From Cyclobacterium qasimii M12-11B (GTDB lineage Bacteria > Bacteroidota > Bacteroidia > Cytophagales > Cyclobacteriaceae), in assembly GCF_000427295.1 (NCBI RefSeq), contig NZ_ATNM01000035.1, forward strand, positions 1 through 64,000: DNA of 64,000 nucleotides, given 5' to 3'. Positions within the stretch are counted from its first letter, which is position 1. Each line of letters opens with the position of its first letter. Shown in pieces: positions 1-10,288 of the stretch. The notes beneath the pieces were generated by a model that saw only the letters and a list, made by a program, of their open reading frames with translations, was not told the origin of the DNA and did not search any database. A program made the translations under genes and the position numbers.

Positions 1-52
1 TTGCCACCCACGGTTATTGTAGTTCAGACCCTTCAGGTCTGGGTTTTTTAGA
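1..52 (+). repeat. REP-like hairpin element fragment
   Basis: Partial copy of the paired-hairpin repeat seen at 35-38 kb. A half hairpin (ccacccacgg) is followed by the linker ttattgtagttc and a second hairpin AGACCcttcaGGTCT. The left end is cut by the window edge. Bases 88-135 (tcattgcgaaccctttt and following) match part of the ~860-bp repeat unit at 36.0 and 36.9 kb, so the first 140 bases are repeat debris. I see no gene between 1 and 569. Confidence 0.5.
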
Positions 53-499
53 AAAGTGGACAATAGTATTACTATAGTCATTGTAATCGGATCGTCATTG
101 CGAACCCTTTTTATGAGGGGCTGAGCAGGGAGAGGGTCATACTGCCCTAAAAAGTGTGTCTGAATTGTAAAGGTCCAACTTGGTTTTGACCACCTTCCGG
201 CGGCTGAGTGGAGTCGAAGCCAAAGGGTGACGTATCCGAATTTACCTACTCTTTCGGCCCTGTTTAGGATCCGGCAATCTGAACCCTTATTTCAATAAGT
301 TTTATAATTAAATAGTGTAGCGAAAGACATTTATTTTACGTCTTGTGATTGGGCTAGTCATAATTTTTGAAATTAACCCTGCTAATCAAATAATTACAAA
401 TATTTAATGTAGTAAATAACTTATAGTTTCCTGTGGGAGCTTTACCAGTTCTTTATTTGAACTACTACTGTTATGTTTGGTTTAAGGTTAAATAAATTA

Positions 500-530
500 G
501 TTGCCAAGTCAGTGCTTTAAATTATATTTG
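500..530 (+). promoter_or_regulatory. Candidate Bacteroidota promoter of the TonB receptor gene
   Basis: A TTG at 501-503 and TATATTTG at 523-530 are separated by 19 bases. This matches the Bacteroidota sigma-factor consensus (TTTG at -33, TAnnTTTG at -7). It lies 40 bases before the receptor start codon. The -33 element is only a partial match. Confidence 0.45.
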
Positions 531-569
531 CCAAATAATTTTTGGTGTTATACTTATTATATATAAAAA

Positions 570-2917
570 ATGAGATTCCTTACATTTTGTATATTATCAA
601 TACTTTTTGCTTTCCCAGGGTTTTCTCAAAAAATCACCATTAGTGGAACAGTAAAAGAAGAAGGGACAGGAGAAAATCTGATTGGTGCGAATATTTACGA
701 TAAAATCTCCCAAAAAGGGGCTGTTACCAATCAGTTTGGTTTTTACAGTTATACAACTTCCAGCGATAGTTTGGATTTGTTTTTCAGCTTTGTAGGGTTT
801 CAGGCGAAGCAGATAAGATTTGTTGCAAATTCAGACACGGTAATCAACGTAACGCTGGTCCCTGATGGGACACTTGAAGAGGTGGTGGTTTCAGCTTCTG
901 ATATGGATCAAATCCAAGAGGTTACGAGAATGAGTTCTATTAATGTGCCAATTGAGCAAATCAAGGAATTGCCAGCATTAATGGGTGAGGTAGATGTTTT
1001 TAAAGTTTTACAATTGCTGCCAGGCGTGCAATCTGGTACAGAGGGAGGAAGCGGTTTGTATGTAAGAGGAGGAGGACCGGATCAAAACCTCATATTATTA
1101 GATGGAGTGCCTGTATACAATGCATCACACCTTTTTGGTTCTTTTCAGTTTTCAATGCGGATGCCATCAATAATGTTGAACTTATCAAAGGTGGCTTTCC
1201 TTCGCGATATGGCGGCAGACTTTCTTCTGTGATTGATATAAGCATGAAAGAAGGGAACATGCAGGAGTTTAAAGGAGAAGGTTCCATAGGATTAATTGCT
1301 TCAAAAGTGACTGTGGAGGGGCCCATAAAGAAGGACAAAACCTCTTTTATTTTGTCTGCCAGGCGGACTTACCTGGATATTTTGGCCAGACCGCTTATCA
1401 AAGCTGCTACTGAGGGAGATGAAAATTTAGGTTATTATTTTTATGACTTGAATGGCAAAGTCAATCATATCGTCAATGATAAAAACAGGTTGTACCTGAG
1501 TGTCTATTCTGGAGATGATAAGGCCTATTCCAAGTTTAAAAACTTTTATGTCAATGACAACGAAAGGACGGAATATGATGAGGAATTTGGCTTGAAGTGG
1601 GGGAATTTCATCTCTGCACTCCGATGGAATAACGTGATTAATAGTCGACTGTTTAGTAATTATACTTTTACCTACAGCAAGTACAATTTTGACCTCTTTA
1701 GCAATTATGAAGAGAAAATCACTGGTTTAGGTGCCACTGAGACCAATACCTATTCAGACAGGTATTTTTCTGGCATTAGGGATTGGGCGGGGAGAGCAGA
1801 TTTTGAATTTATACCTAATCCGGATCATTATTTCCGATTTGGTACAAATGTGATTTTTCATAAGTTCTCACCTGGTGTATATGCTAGCAAAAGCAGTGTG
1901 GGAGACAATGATCTACAGTTAGGTGCAGAGGAATTAAATTCAACAGAATATGCCGTCTATGCCGAAGATGATATAAACATTACTTCCCGGTTGAAAGCCA
2001 ATTTAGGACTGCATTACTCAGGATTTAACACAGAAGGTCAAAATTACAATTCCCTTCAACCCAGAATAGCAGCCAGGTACCTGGTCAATTCCAGCACCTC
2101 TGTAAAAGCGTCCTACGTCACCATGGCACAATTTATCCATTTACTTACCAATGCAGGCCTAGGTTTGCCTACAGATCTATGGGTACCAGCGACTGCCAAT
2201 ATTGGACCTCAAAAAGCGATGCAGGTGGCCATTGGAGGGGTTAAGAATTTCAAGAGTTTCGAACTGAGTGCCGAGGCGTATTACAAGACCATGGATGGGC
2301 TAATTGAATACAAAGATGGGGCAACCTACCTCAACCTGGATGAAGACTGGCAGGATAAAGTGGCTGCAGGAGAAGGGTTGAGTTATGGACTTGAATTATT
2401 GCTTCAAAAGAAAGTAGGCAAAATATCCGGATGGATAGGTTATACGCTTTCTAAAACTGAAAGGAGATTTGAAGAGATTAACTTCGGGGAATGGTTTCCT
2501 TATAAATACGATCGAAGGCACGACGTGAGCCTTGCCCTTGCCCATGAGTGGAAAGAGAACAAAGATTTTTCTGTGGTGTGGGTATATGGTACAGGAAATG
2601 CTGTTTCACTTCCAACACAACGTTACGAAGGAGCGTCGGTAAATTCAAATGGTGGTTCATGGCGACCAGATATAGAATATTATGAAAGTAGAAATAACTT
2701 CCGTAACAGAGACTACCATAGACTTGACGTGAGTTTTAGTTGGTGGAAGACCAAAAAGTGGGGAGAACGAAAATGGACGCTTGGAATCTACAATGTTTAC
2801 AACCGGATGAATCCTTTCTTTATGGATATTGGTTATGATAAGCAGAGCAATAAACAAGTGAAACAATACAGTCTTTTCCCTATTATTCCTTCGTTTTCTT
2901 ACGGGTTTAAATTTTAA
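570..2917 (+). CDS. TonB-dependent outer-membrane receptor (one-base frameshift)
   Basis: Outer-membrane transporter of about 780 residues. It has a signal peptide (1-19), a CarboxypepD_reg-like beta-sandwich (about 22-105), a plug domain with the GGGPDQN and LLDGVPVYN signatures (about 115-225), and a beta-barrel ending in aromatic F-K-F. The reading frame breaks at about 1139-1145. Adding one T there restores a continuous plug (FSVFNADAINNVELIKGG), and the second half otherwise opens at a GTG at 1229. The stop abuts the ATG of the DUF4249 gene, so the two are co-transcribed; receptor/DUF4249 pairs are common in Bacteroidota and are thought to act like SusC/SusD pairs. The substrate is unknown. 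The frameshift may be a sequencing error or a real mutation. Confidence 0.85.
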
Positions 2918-3844
2918 ATGAAGATGAATACATTACTTAGCTTTCGTAGATATTTCCTGCTTATTCCTATAGTAGGAGGCATGTTCATGAGTTCTTGTGA
3001 AAACACAGTGGACATTGATATTCCTTTTGTAAAACCTCAGGTGACATTGAATGCAACCCTCATTCACAATACCTTTCCAAAGGTAAGGCTAACTTATTCG
3101 AGACATATTCTTGACAACAATTGGGAATTCGAACCAATAACAACGGCGGAAGTGAAGTTAACTGCTGATGGTCAATCCTTTTACCTGGACTATAATGAGG
3201 AAAGTGAGGAATACATTAGTTTGGACTATATGGTGATGGAAGGAAAAGAATATACTGTTGAAGCCAATGTTGAGGGCTATGACATAATTAGTGCTACTGA
3301 AATTGTCCCAAATCAGGTTCCAATTAAAGGCCTGGTTTACAATGGAAAGGCACAAGTAGACGCTTACTCCACGAGTGACGACATTACACTGATTTTTGAC
3401 GATCCGATAGGTGAAAATCACTATGAAATTTCCGCCTATTATTACCGCCTTAATTCCTATACAGATCAATATGGGAATGAGTTTTATTATTCTGATAATC
3501 AGCCGATTTATCTGGAACCTAAAAATCCCACTTACGAGAGTGATTTTTTCTCAAATGGTGCAGTATCTGTAGATGATAAACTTTTTGAAGGAAAAGAGGC
3601 TAGGATTGACTTTTTTACCGGGGGGAATTATATGGAATTAGACAATGGGGGAGAGGTTCATTTTGTATTGAAAGCAGTGTCTCCAAGTTATTATTATTAT
3701 CGATCTACCTCCGGCTTACAAGACTGGAATGAAGGGGATCCTTTTGCCCAACCAGTACAGGTTTTTTCTAATATCGAGAATGGAATAGGCGTTTTAATGA
3801 CGGGAAATATTTCATCGGAAAAAATGGAAACCGGTTCAAATTAA
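2918..3844 (+). CDS. DUF4249 family outer-membrane lipoprotein
   Basis: 308 residues. The N-terminal signal peptide ends in a lipobox (MSSC, Cys27), followed by NTVDIDIPFVKPQVTL, typical of DUF4249 proteins, and then a beta-rich body. It starts on the base after the receptor stop codon, so translation is probably coupled. By analogy with other lipoproteins paired to TonB receptors it probably caps the receptor at the cell surface, but no ligand can be inferred. Family assignment rests on the N-terminal pattern and the gene pairing. Confidence 0.75.
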   Translation: MKMNTLLSFRRYFLLIPIVGGMFMSSCENTVDIDIPFVKPQVTLNATLIHNTFPKVRLTYSRHILDNNWEFEPITTAEVKLTADGQSFYLDYNEESEEYISLDYMVMEGKEYTVEANVEGYDIISATEIVPNQVPIKGLVYNGKAQVDAYSTSDDITLIFDDPIGENHYEISAYYYRLNSYTDQYGNEFYYSDNQPIYLEPKNPTYESDFFSNGAVSVDDKLFEGKEARIDFFTGGNYMELDNGGEVHFVLKAVSPSYYYYRSTSGLQDWNEGDPFAQPVQVFSNIENGIGVLMTGNISSEKMETGSN

Positions 3845-3902
3845 TTGTAACCAATATCGTTGACTGGCTTTAATTTTACATTTACGAATAGTGGTTATTG
3901 GT

Positions 3903-4517
3903 TTAAAAATTCAAATTGTCTAAATCAGTAGGAGAGTTTATGGTCGTCTCCTGGTATTGCAAACTCCATCCCAAGGAATTGGTCAAAATATAGATTTTAG
4001 AAAGCTCATTTATCAGCCTTTCTTTGGCATCCTCTTTCAAATCAGACTGGTTGATTTTTGCCTGGATCATTTTATCTACACTGCCTTTGATCTTGTTATA
4101 GTCAGCAGCATCAAACTTATTGAAATAGTCCTGGCTGACATCGTAATACTGAAGGTCAGGATAAATGCTTATTTCTGGTTCGGGAAGAAATAGGATGTTC
4201 ACTTGCTTGGCTTCTTGATCTATTTCTGTTTTAATTTGCCTTAGGTCATACGCGATGGTTACTTTCGCATTCACGATGACCAGTGCCTTTTTGTTGGCAG
4301 TGAAAATGTCAAAGTAATTTTTTTTCGTGTTTTTATAACTCAACACTTGAGAAAACTGCCCTTCAGTTACGATCAGTTTGCCTACTTGCTTTATTTGTTG
4401 CTCCAATAATGCCGAATTGAGTTGTATTTCTTCTTGCTGATTGCTTTTGCCCATAAAATACTGAAACGACCAAATAACAGCTATTGCGGTAATGATTCCT
4501 GCCAAAAACCTAAACAT
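3903..4517 (-). CDS. DUF4230 family membrane-anchored protein
   Basis: 204 residues. One N-terminal membrane helix (about 4-20) is followed by a soluble domain with the DUF4230 pattern: VTEGQFSQVLSYKN, then KALVIVNAKVTIAYDL and a stretch ending in LPEPEIS. Function is unknown; the family is widespread in Bacteroidota and Firmicutes and resembles small anchored periplasmic or extracellular proteins. It is convergent with the DUF4249 gene (58-base gap) and looks monocistronic. Confidence 0.7.
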   Translation of the reverse strand: MFRFLAGIITAIAVIWSFQYFMGKSNQQEEIQLNSALLEQQIKQVGKLIVTEGQFSQVLSYKNTKKNYFDIFTANKKALVIVNAKVTIAYDLRQIKTEIDQEAKQVNILFLPEPEISIYPDLQYYDVSQDYFNKFDAADYNKIKGSVDKMIQAKINQSDLKEDAKERLINELSKIYILTNSLGWSLQYQETTINSPTDLDNLNF

Positions 4518-4718
4518 AATTTTGCATAATAAACTGGAAGACCTTATTAATCTAACAAATGAAAGGAGAAATAGATTGCCTTCCTATAAAATAATAGTTG
4601 AAAGCAGATGGACTTAGAATATTGTAGGAAAATTTTAATAGGAAAAACCTTTTAATAAAAGAAATACATTGAATATATTAGTACGAAAGCCCAAATCAAT
4701 ACACTCAAATTAACAATT

Positions 4719-6401
4719 ATGATGGATTTTCCATGGTTCAAGTTTTATCCGGAAGCCGTTCCCAGGCAAATTGATCCGGAGCAATACAGTAGTGCAGTAG
4801 ACCTTTTTGAAGAAAGCATAAAAAAATATGGAGATGCAATCGCCTATGAATGCATGGATAAAACCATTTCTTTTAATGAATTGGATAAGTTATCTGCTAC
4901 TTTTGCCTCCTTTTTACAGCATGAGTTTAAATTAAAAAAAGGAGATAGAATAGGGATTCAAATGCCTAATTTACTCCAGTATCCTATAGTGATGTTTGGA
5001 GCGCTCAGAGCAGGTTTGATTGTGGTCAATACCAATCCTTTGTACACTTCATCTGAAATGGAACATCAATTTTCTGATGCTAAAGTTAAAGCCATAGTTA
5101 TCGTAGCCAATTTTGCACATAACCTTGAAAAAATCAGAGAAAAAATTGGTGTCAAGAACATTGTGGTTACCGGAATTGGTGATTCACTTGGCGGATTTAA
5201 AGGGACCATAGTCAATTTGGTAGTCAAGTACATTAAAAAAATGGTGCCTGCTTATAATATCCCTGAAGCTTGGAGTTTTAAAAAGGCCATGGCGGCAGGC
5301 GAAAACAAAGCCTATGAAAAACAGCAATTAAAAGGGGAGGATTTGGCCTTTTTGCAATATACTGGAGGTACTACTGGCGTGTCTAAAGGAGCCATGCTGA
5401 GCCATGCCAATATTGTGGCGAATATGCAGCAGATTTCTGCATGGATGAAGCCAAAGTTAATAGAAAGCGAAGAAACAGTAATTACAGCCCTTCCTTTGTA
5501 CCATATTTTTGCCTTGACAGTCAATTGTCTTGCGATGATGAAAATCGGTGCCCATAATGTTTTAATTACCAATCCTCGGGACATGCCGGAATTTTGTAAA
5601 ACCCTTAAGAAGCACCCCTTTAGTGTCTTTACAGGAGTCAATACACTTTTCAATGGTTTGCTAAATCAAGAAGCTTTTAGGTCTTTGGATTTTAGCTCTT
5701 TGAAAATTTCAGTTGCAGGAGGAATGGCTCTACAATCATCCGTAGCCAAGAGGTGGAAAGAAGTTACCGGTGTTCCTATTTCTGAAGGGTACGGCCTTAC
5801 TGAAACCTCTCCAGTAGTTTCTTGTAATCCTATAGATGGTACTGAAAGGCTAGGTACAATTGGTATTCCTTTGCCAAATACAGATGTGAAAATCGTAGAC
5901 GATGCAGGAAATGACCTGGCATTGGGTGAAAGAGGTGAATTATGCGTAAAAGGTCCTCAGGTAATGCCTGGGTATTGGGAGAGACCTGAAGAAACTGCAG
6001 ATAGTTTTATTGGTGAATGGTTTAAAACTGGAGACATTGCTGTCATGGATGCCGACGGTTTTTTTAAGATTGTTGACCGGAAAAAAGAAATGATTTTGGT
6101 TTCTGGTTTTAACGTATATCCTAATGAAGTGGAGGATGCCTTGTCTGCTCATGACATGGTAAACGAAGTAGGGGTCGTAGGTATTCCTGACGACAAATCA
6201 ACCGAGCGTGTAATTGCCTATGCTGTCCTCAATGATAAGTCACTCACGGCTGAAGACTTGATTGCTTTCTCCAGAGAAACCTTGACAAGCTATAAAGTAC
6301 CCAAAGAAATTTATTTTGTAGATGAACTTCCCAAGTCTAACGTGGGAAAAATCCTAAGGCGGGTAATTAAAGAAAATCACTTAAAGAAGATGGCAGATTA
6401 A
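4719..6401 (+). CDS. fadD: Long-chain fatty-acid--CoA ligase (AMP-binding)
   Basis: 560 residues, the usual FadD length. It activates fatty acids to acyl-CoA through an acyl-adenylate, feeding beta-oxidation or lipid synthesis. The AMP-binding P-loop YTGGTTGVSKGAMLSH is at about 212, the adenylation motif EGYGLTETSP at about 356, the hinge GEWFKTGDI at about 432 and the catalytic lysine segment KSNVGKILRR near 541. Two ATGs are adjacent at the start (4719 and 4722). The stop codon shares the palindrome TTAA (6398-6401) with the stop of the converging acetyltransferase gene. Exact chain-length specificity cannot be read. Confidence 0.9.
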   Translation: MMDFPWFKFYPEAVPRQIDPEQYSSAVDLFEESIKKYGDAIAYECMDKTISFNELDKLSATFASFLQHEFKLKKGDRIGIQMPNLLQYPIVMFGALRAGLIVVNTNPLYTSSEMEHQFSDAKVKAIVIVANFAHNLEKIREKIGVKNIVVTGIGDSLGGFKGTIVNLVVKYIKKMVPAYNIPEAWSFKKAMAAGENKAYEKQQLKGEDLAFLQYTGGTTGVSKGAMLSHANIVANMQQISAWMKPKLIESEETVITALPLYHIFALTVNCLAMMKIGAHNVLITNPRDMPEFCKTLKKHPFSVFTGVNTLFNGLLNQEAFRSLDFSSLKISVAGGMALQSSVAKRWKEVTGVPISEGYGLTETSPVVSCNPIDGTERLGTIGIPLPNTDVKIVDDAGNDLALGERGELCVKGPQVMPGYWERPEETADSFIGEWFKTGDIAVMDADGFFKIVDRKKEMILVSGFNVYPNEVEDALSAHDMVNEVGVVGIPDDKSTERVIAYAVLNDKSLTAEDLIAFSRETLTSYKVPKEIYFVDELPKSNVGKILRRVIKENHLKKMAD

Positions 6402-6973
6402 GCCATCTTCTCTCCCTGGTCTATGTTCTTAATGATTTTGGCTGGATTTCCACCCACGATTACATCTGCTGGTACATCACGAGTAACCACTGCGCCAGCA
6501 GCTACGATGCTTCTGTCTCCGATGGTTACACCAGGGCATATAATTGCTCCTCCTCCCACCCATACATCATCACCAACCGTAACTGGCTTGCCAAATTCTA
6601 GTGAGCTACCTCTGGTCTTGGCGTCTAAGGGATGAGTGGCGGAATAAATATGAACTCCCGGACCAAACATACTTCGGTTACCGATTTTTATTGGTGTGAT
6701 GTCTAAAAGGACACAATTGAAATTAAAAAAAACCTGATCGCCAACACTGATATTATAACCGTAATCACAGAAAAAAGGAGGTTCCAAACCAAAATCCTTT
6801 CCTACACTTTTAAAAAGTTTGTGGACAATTTTATTTGTATGCGCAATATCGCCCGGTAACTCATGATTAAGCTCCTTAAGTAATTGTCTTGCCTGAAACC
6901 GGTCCTTGCCAAGTTCTTCATCTGATGCTAGATACAGTTCTCCTGCGAGCATTTTTTCTTTTTCAGATTTCAT
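6398..6973 (-). CDS. Sugar O-acetyltransferase (maltose/galactoside acetyltransferase family)
   Basis: 191 residues, full length for the Maa/LacA/NodL family. It transfers acetyl from acetyl-CoA to a sugar hydroxyl. The N-terminal cap (EKEKMLAGELYLASDEEL) is typical of Maa. The left-handed beta-helix of hexapeptide repeats runs from about 75 to 180. The catalytic-loop histidine is in YSATHPLDAKTR, and VGGGAIICPGVTIGD closes the helix. It starts 3 bases after the stop of the DinB-like gene, so the two form an operon. Physiological substrate unknown. Confidence 0.88.
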   Translation of the reverse strand: MKSEKEKMLAGELYLASDEELGKDRFQARQLLKELNHELPGDIAHTNKIVHKLFKSVGKDFGLEPPFFCDYGYNISVGDQVFFNFNCVLLDITPIKIGNRSMFGPGVHIYSATHPLDAKTRGSSLEFGKPVTVGDDVWVGGGAIICPGVTIGDRSIVAAGAVVTRDVPADVIVGGNPAKIIKNIDQGEKMA

Positions 6974-6976
6974 AAA

Positions 6977-7517
6977 TTAATCCAGGTTTAGTTGTTTCTT
7001 GATTTGAGAAAGGTGTCTTTTTTCATGACTCAAAATGATTTCTATTGCAGTGTCCAAAGGATATACGATCCATTTATTGCCTGGAGAGGTAATCATTAGA
7101 TTATTGCCCAAGTAAGGTTCTAGCTGTAGTATATAATTGGACAATTGATCTTGCTTATTGCGAAAATCAGCTTTTAGGTCATTGTTATGTGTTTTTTCTA
7201 TTGGCTCCCAAGCCCTGAAAGTTTTAAATCTGGCTTCTTTATTCAAGGCTGAAAGGATTTGTTCTCCCATCTTTTTTACCATAAAAAGGGAGTTTACCTA
7301 ATAGTGGTTCCTTAAAGTTTTGGTCAATAATTCGATCAAAGATGGAGAAATAAGAAACGTTAACTTTGATTAAATGGTCAATGATCTCCATCGGACTCCA
7401 TTTTCCCGGGCTTGGCTTTAGGTTTAAAGTAGTAAGGTCATATTCCTCTAAAAGCTTCTCAAAGTCCCAGGTGATCTTGGTCAATTCCATTTGCCAGGCA
7501 TCTGCTTTTTCTTTCAT
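6977..7517 (-). CDS. DinB-like (DUF664/DinB_2 superfamily) protein, frameshifted
   Basis: About 180 residues once rejoined. A four-helix-bundle DinB-like protein with candidate metal-ligand histidines in IDHLIKV (about residue 47) and SHEKRHLSQ near the C-terminus. The frame breaks in a run of six T (plus strand, 7272-7277). Removing one base joins LPFYGKK to MGEQILSALNKEARF without loss, so this is a one-base indel. Relatives include metal-dependent thiol (bacillithiol) transferases and many uncharacterised proteins, so no reaction is assigned. First gene of a two-gene operon with the acetyltransferase. Confidence 0.75.
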
Positions 7518-7688
7518 TATCGCTCTGTTTTAATAAGTAATTGAATTAAAAGATGCCATGAAGGAAATTGTTTGGTTAATTCTTCAGTTTAATATTTAAT
7601 ATTACACATTTGGTAACTTTTATTCAAGTAGAAATTAAATGAATCAATTTTGTTTCTGCTTAGTATTGTTTTTATTTATAACCTATTT

Positions 7689-9056
7689 ATGTATGCAATT
7701 GTAGATATTGAAACTACGGGGGGATTTACTGCTAACAATAGCATTATAGAAATCGCCGTAGTTTTCCATGATGGAGAGAAAATAACTGGCCAATACGAAA
7801 AGCTATTGGATCCGGGAATTCCGATACCCGGTTTTATAACAGGCCTGACAGGTATAGATTCCCAGATGCTTGAAGGCGCACCAACATTTGGCCAAATAGC
7901 AGAGGAGCTTTTTGGCTTATTGGAAGGTGAAATATTTGTTGCTCATAATGTAGGCTTTGATTATAGTTTTGTTAAACAGGCATTTGAAAAAGAAGGCAAA
8001 GAATACAAACCCAAACGCTTATGTACTGTCAGGTTAAGTAGGAAGCTTTTTCCGGGTCTTAGAAGTTACAGCTTAGGACGATTGTGTGAGTCCAGAGGGA
8101 TTGTAGTAAATGACCGTCACCGTGCCATGGGAGATGCCTGGGCTACTACGATATTGTTTGGGCAACTTCTGGAGACAGATCAGGATGGGCTTATCGATCA
8201 AGCAATAAAAGGCAAGAACAAAGCCTTAACATTGCCACCGAATATTAGCAAGGAACAGTTTAATGAAATTCCGCAATCTACTGGAGTGTATTATTTCCAT
8301 GATTCTAACGGAAAGGTGATATATGTGGGAAAGGCGATCAATATTCAAAGCCGTTTCAATGGTCACTTTACAGGCAAAGCTAAATTGAACCTTAAAAGTG
8401 AGATTTGTGATGTAAGCTATGAGGTTACAGGTAGCGAATTGTTGGCATTGTTATTAGAGGCCATGGAGATCAAAAGACTGTGGCCAAAGTACAACAGGTC
8501 GCTTAAAGTAAAGGCAATGTCCTGGGGGATTTTTTCTTATTCAGACAGGGAGGATTATACGCGGTTTCAAATCAATAAAATAGCAACAGGTTTTCAACCA
8601 TTGGCCACTTTCACCAGCCATGCTACAGCTTGGAAATTCCTGGTAGAGAAGAACAAAGAATTTAACCTATGCCCCAAACTAAATGGGATACAAAAAAAGA
8701 ATGGGGCCTGTTATGATTTTCAGGAAGGGGAGTGCAAAGGTGCTTGTTGTGGAAAGGAAACTTCCGAGGATTACAATCAAAGGGCAACTGAAGTTTTTGC
8801 TGCTGTGAAGATGGAGGGAGAAAGGTTTTTAATAAAAGACAAGGGGAGAAATCCGGAAGAAGAAGTGGCCTTATTCTTTGAAGATGGATTCCTGTCTGCC
8901 TATGGTTTTTTAGATTTAAGCAATTCTTACAGTTCATCCGAAGAAGTGGTGTCCGCGCTAAAACCTGTTAAAAGAGTGATAGAAACCCGCTATCTTTTAA
9001 AGGCCTTTTGGGATAAGATACCAGAAAATAACATCATATATTTAGCAAATAGTTGA
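7689..9056 (+). CDS. DEDDh exonuclease fused to GIY-YIG endonuclease domain
   Basis: About 455 residues; the start is placed at the second ATG (7689), because MYAIVDIETTG is where the exonuclease fold begins. Exo I residues D6 and E8 are in DIETTG, Exo II in HNVGFDYSF, and Exo III in HRAMGDAWAT, giving a DnaQ-like DEDDh 3'-5' exonuclease. A GIY-YIG domain follows (about 194-275: GVYYFHD, KVIYVGKAINIQSRF), as in UvrC/Cho. The C-terminal third holds a cysteine cluster (CPK, CYDFQEGECKGACCG). The architecture resembles DnaQ-UvrC fusions found in Actinobacteria and Bacteroidota, so a role in DNA repair is likely. Confidence 0.85.
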   Translation: MYAIVDIETTGGFTANNSIIEIAVVFHDGEKITGQYEKLLDPGIPIPGFITGLTGIDSQMLEGAPTFGQIAEELFGLLEGEIFVAHNVGFDYSFVKQAFEKEGKEYKPKRLCTVRLSRKLFPGLRSYSLGRLCESRGIVVNDRHRAMGDAWATTILFGQLLETDQDGLIDQAIKGKNKALTLPPNISKEQFNEIPQSTGVYYFHDSNGKVIYVGKAINIQSRFNGHFTGKAKLNLKSEICDVSYEVTGSELLALLLEAMEIKRLWPKYNRSLKVKAMSWGIFSYSDREDYTRFQINKIATGFQPLATFTSHATAWKFLVEKNKEFNLCPKLNGIQKKNGACYDFQEGECKGACCGKETSEDYNQRATEVFAAVKMEGERFLIKDKGRNPEEEVALFFEDGFLSAYGFLDLSNSYSSSEEVVSALKPVKRVIETRYLLKAFWDKIPENNIIYLANS

Positions 9057-9098
9057 AATTCTCCAACAGTTATAATTTCTATAAAACAAAAATATAGT

Positions 9099-10117
9099 AT
9101 GACAATTAACGATAAAGAACCTTTAGAGATGTATGTACCGAGCCCTTCAAGGTATGAAGGTATGAAGTACAGAAGGTGTGGGAAAAGCGGTCTTGATTTA
9201 CCTGCCATTTCCTTAGGCCTTTGGCACAATTTCGGTCATAGCGATGACTTTAAAATAGGCAGGCAAATCTTAAGAACGGCATTTGATTTGGGCATTACAC
9301 ATTTTGACCTGGCAAACAACTATGGTCCCCCATATGGTGCTGCGGAAGAGAATTTTGGCAGAATTCTTAAAAAAGATTTTTTACCCTATAGGGACGAATT
9401 ATTGATTTCCTCCAAAGCAGGTTGGGACATGTGGCCAGGGCCATATGGGAACTTTGGATCTAAGAAATACCTGGTGTCTAGCCTGGATCAGAGTTTAAAA
9501 AGAATGGGGCTGGATTATGTGGATATTTTCTATCACCATCGCCCAGATCCGGATACACCACTAGAAGAGACCATGGGAGCGCTGGATTTGATCGTTCGTC
9601 AGGGGAAGGCCCTCTATGTAGGTATTTCTCAATACAATGCTGAGGACACTGCTAAGGCCTCTAAAATACTTAAAGAACTGGGTACTCCATGTTTGATCCA
9701 TCAGCCAAGATATAACATGATGGATAGATGGGCTGAGAAAGATTTGCTAGCTGAATTGGGAGATTCGGGTATAGGAGCAATTGCCTTTTCCCCATTGGAA
9801 CAAGGGGTACTAACCAATAAATACCTTAACGGATTTCCTGAGGATTCAAGAGCAATAAAAGATGGTAGATATCTTAAATCAAGTAATATCACACCTGAAG
9901 TGTTGGGGCAAGTAAAAAATTAAATACTCTAGCAGAAGAGAGAGGACAAAGCCTTGCGCAAATGGCCATTGCCTGGCTTTTGAAGAGTCCGGTAATCACC
10001 TCAGTATTAGTGGGTGTAAGTAAGGCGTCTCAACTACAGGACAATGTAAATAGTTTGAGTAATTTAAGTTTCTCGAAGGAAGAATTAATGAAGATAGAAG
10101 CTATTTTAAACGATTAA
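9099..10117 (+). CDS. Aldo/keto reductase, YghZ (L-glyceraldehyde 3-phosphate reductase) family, frameshifted
   Basis: About 338 residues after correction. It is very close to E. coli YghZ/Gpr: YRRCGKSGLDLPAISLGLWH, HFDLANNYGPPYG (catalytic D and Y), ISSKAGWDMWPGPYG (K) and IFYHHRPD (H). The frame ends at a TAA at about 9921 just after a run of six A (9914-9919). One more A restores KKLNTLAEERGQSLAQMA through to LND and the stop at 10115-10117. The NADPH-binding C-terminus is therefore present in the DNA. Role: aldehyde or methylglyoxal detoxification by analogy. Confidence 0.85.
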
Positions 10118-10145
10118 AAGTGCTTTATCTTACCGTACACTAACA

Positions 10146-10192
10146 AAAAAGGCCCTAACTGTTTGTTTTCAAACTTAGGGTCTTTTTATTTT
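10146..10192 (+). terminator. Rho-independent terminator after the aldo/keto reductase gene
   Basis: Stem ccctaa..gtttg / caaac..ttaggg with loop tttt, followed by tctttttatttt. Placed 30 bases after the aldo/keto reductase stop. Confidence 0.8.
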
Positions 10193-10288
10193 CCAATATT
10201 TATATTTTTAAAGGTAAAAATTACTTATAATCGGTTTATATTCTATTTTAAATTTGTATATTGGCTTAGAACCCAAAAGCAAGAAGAT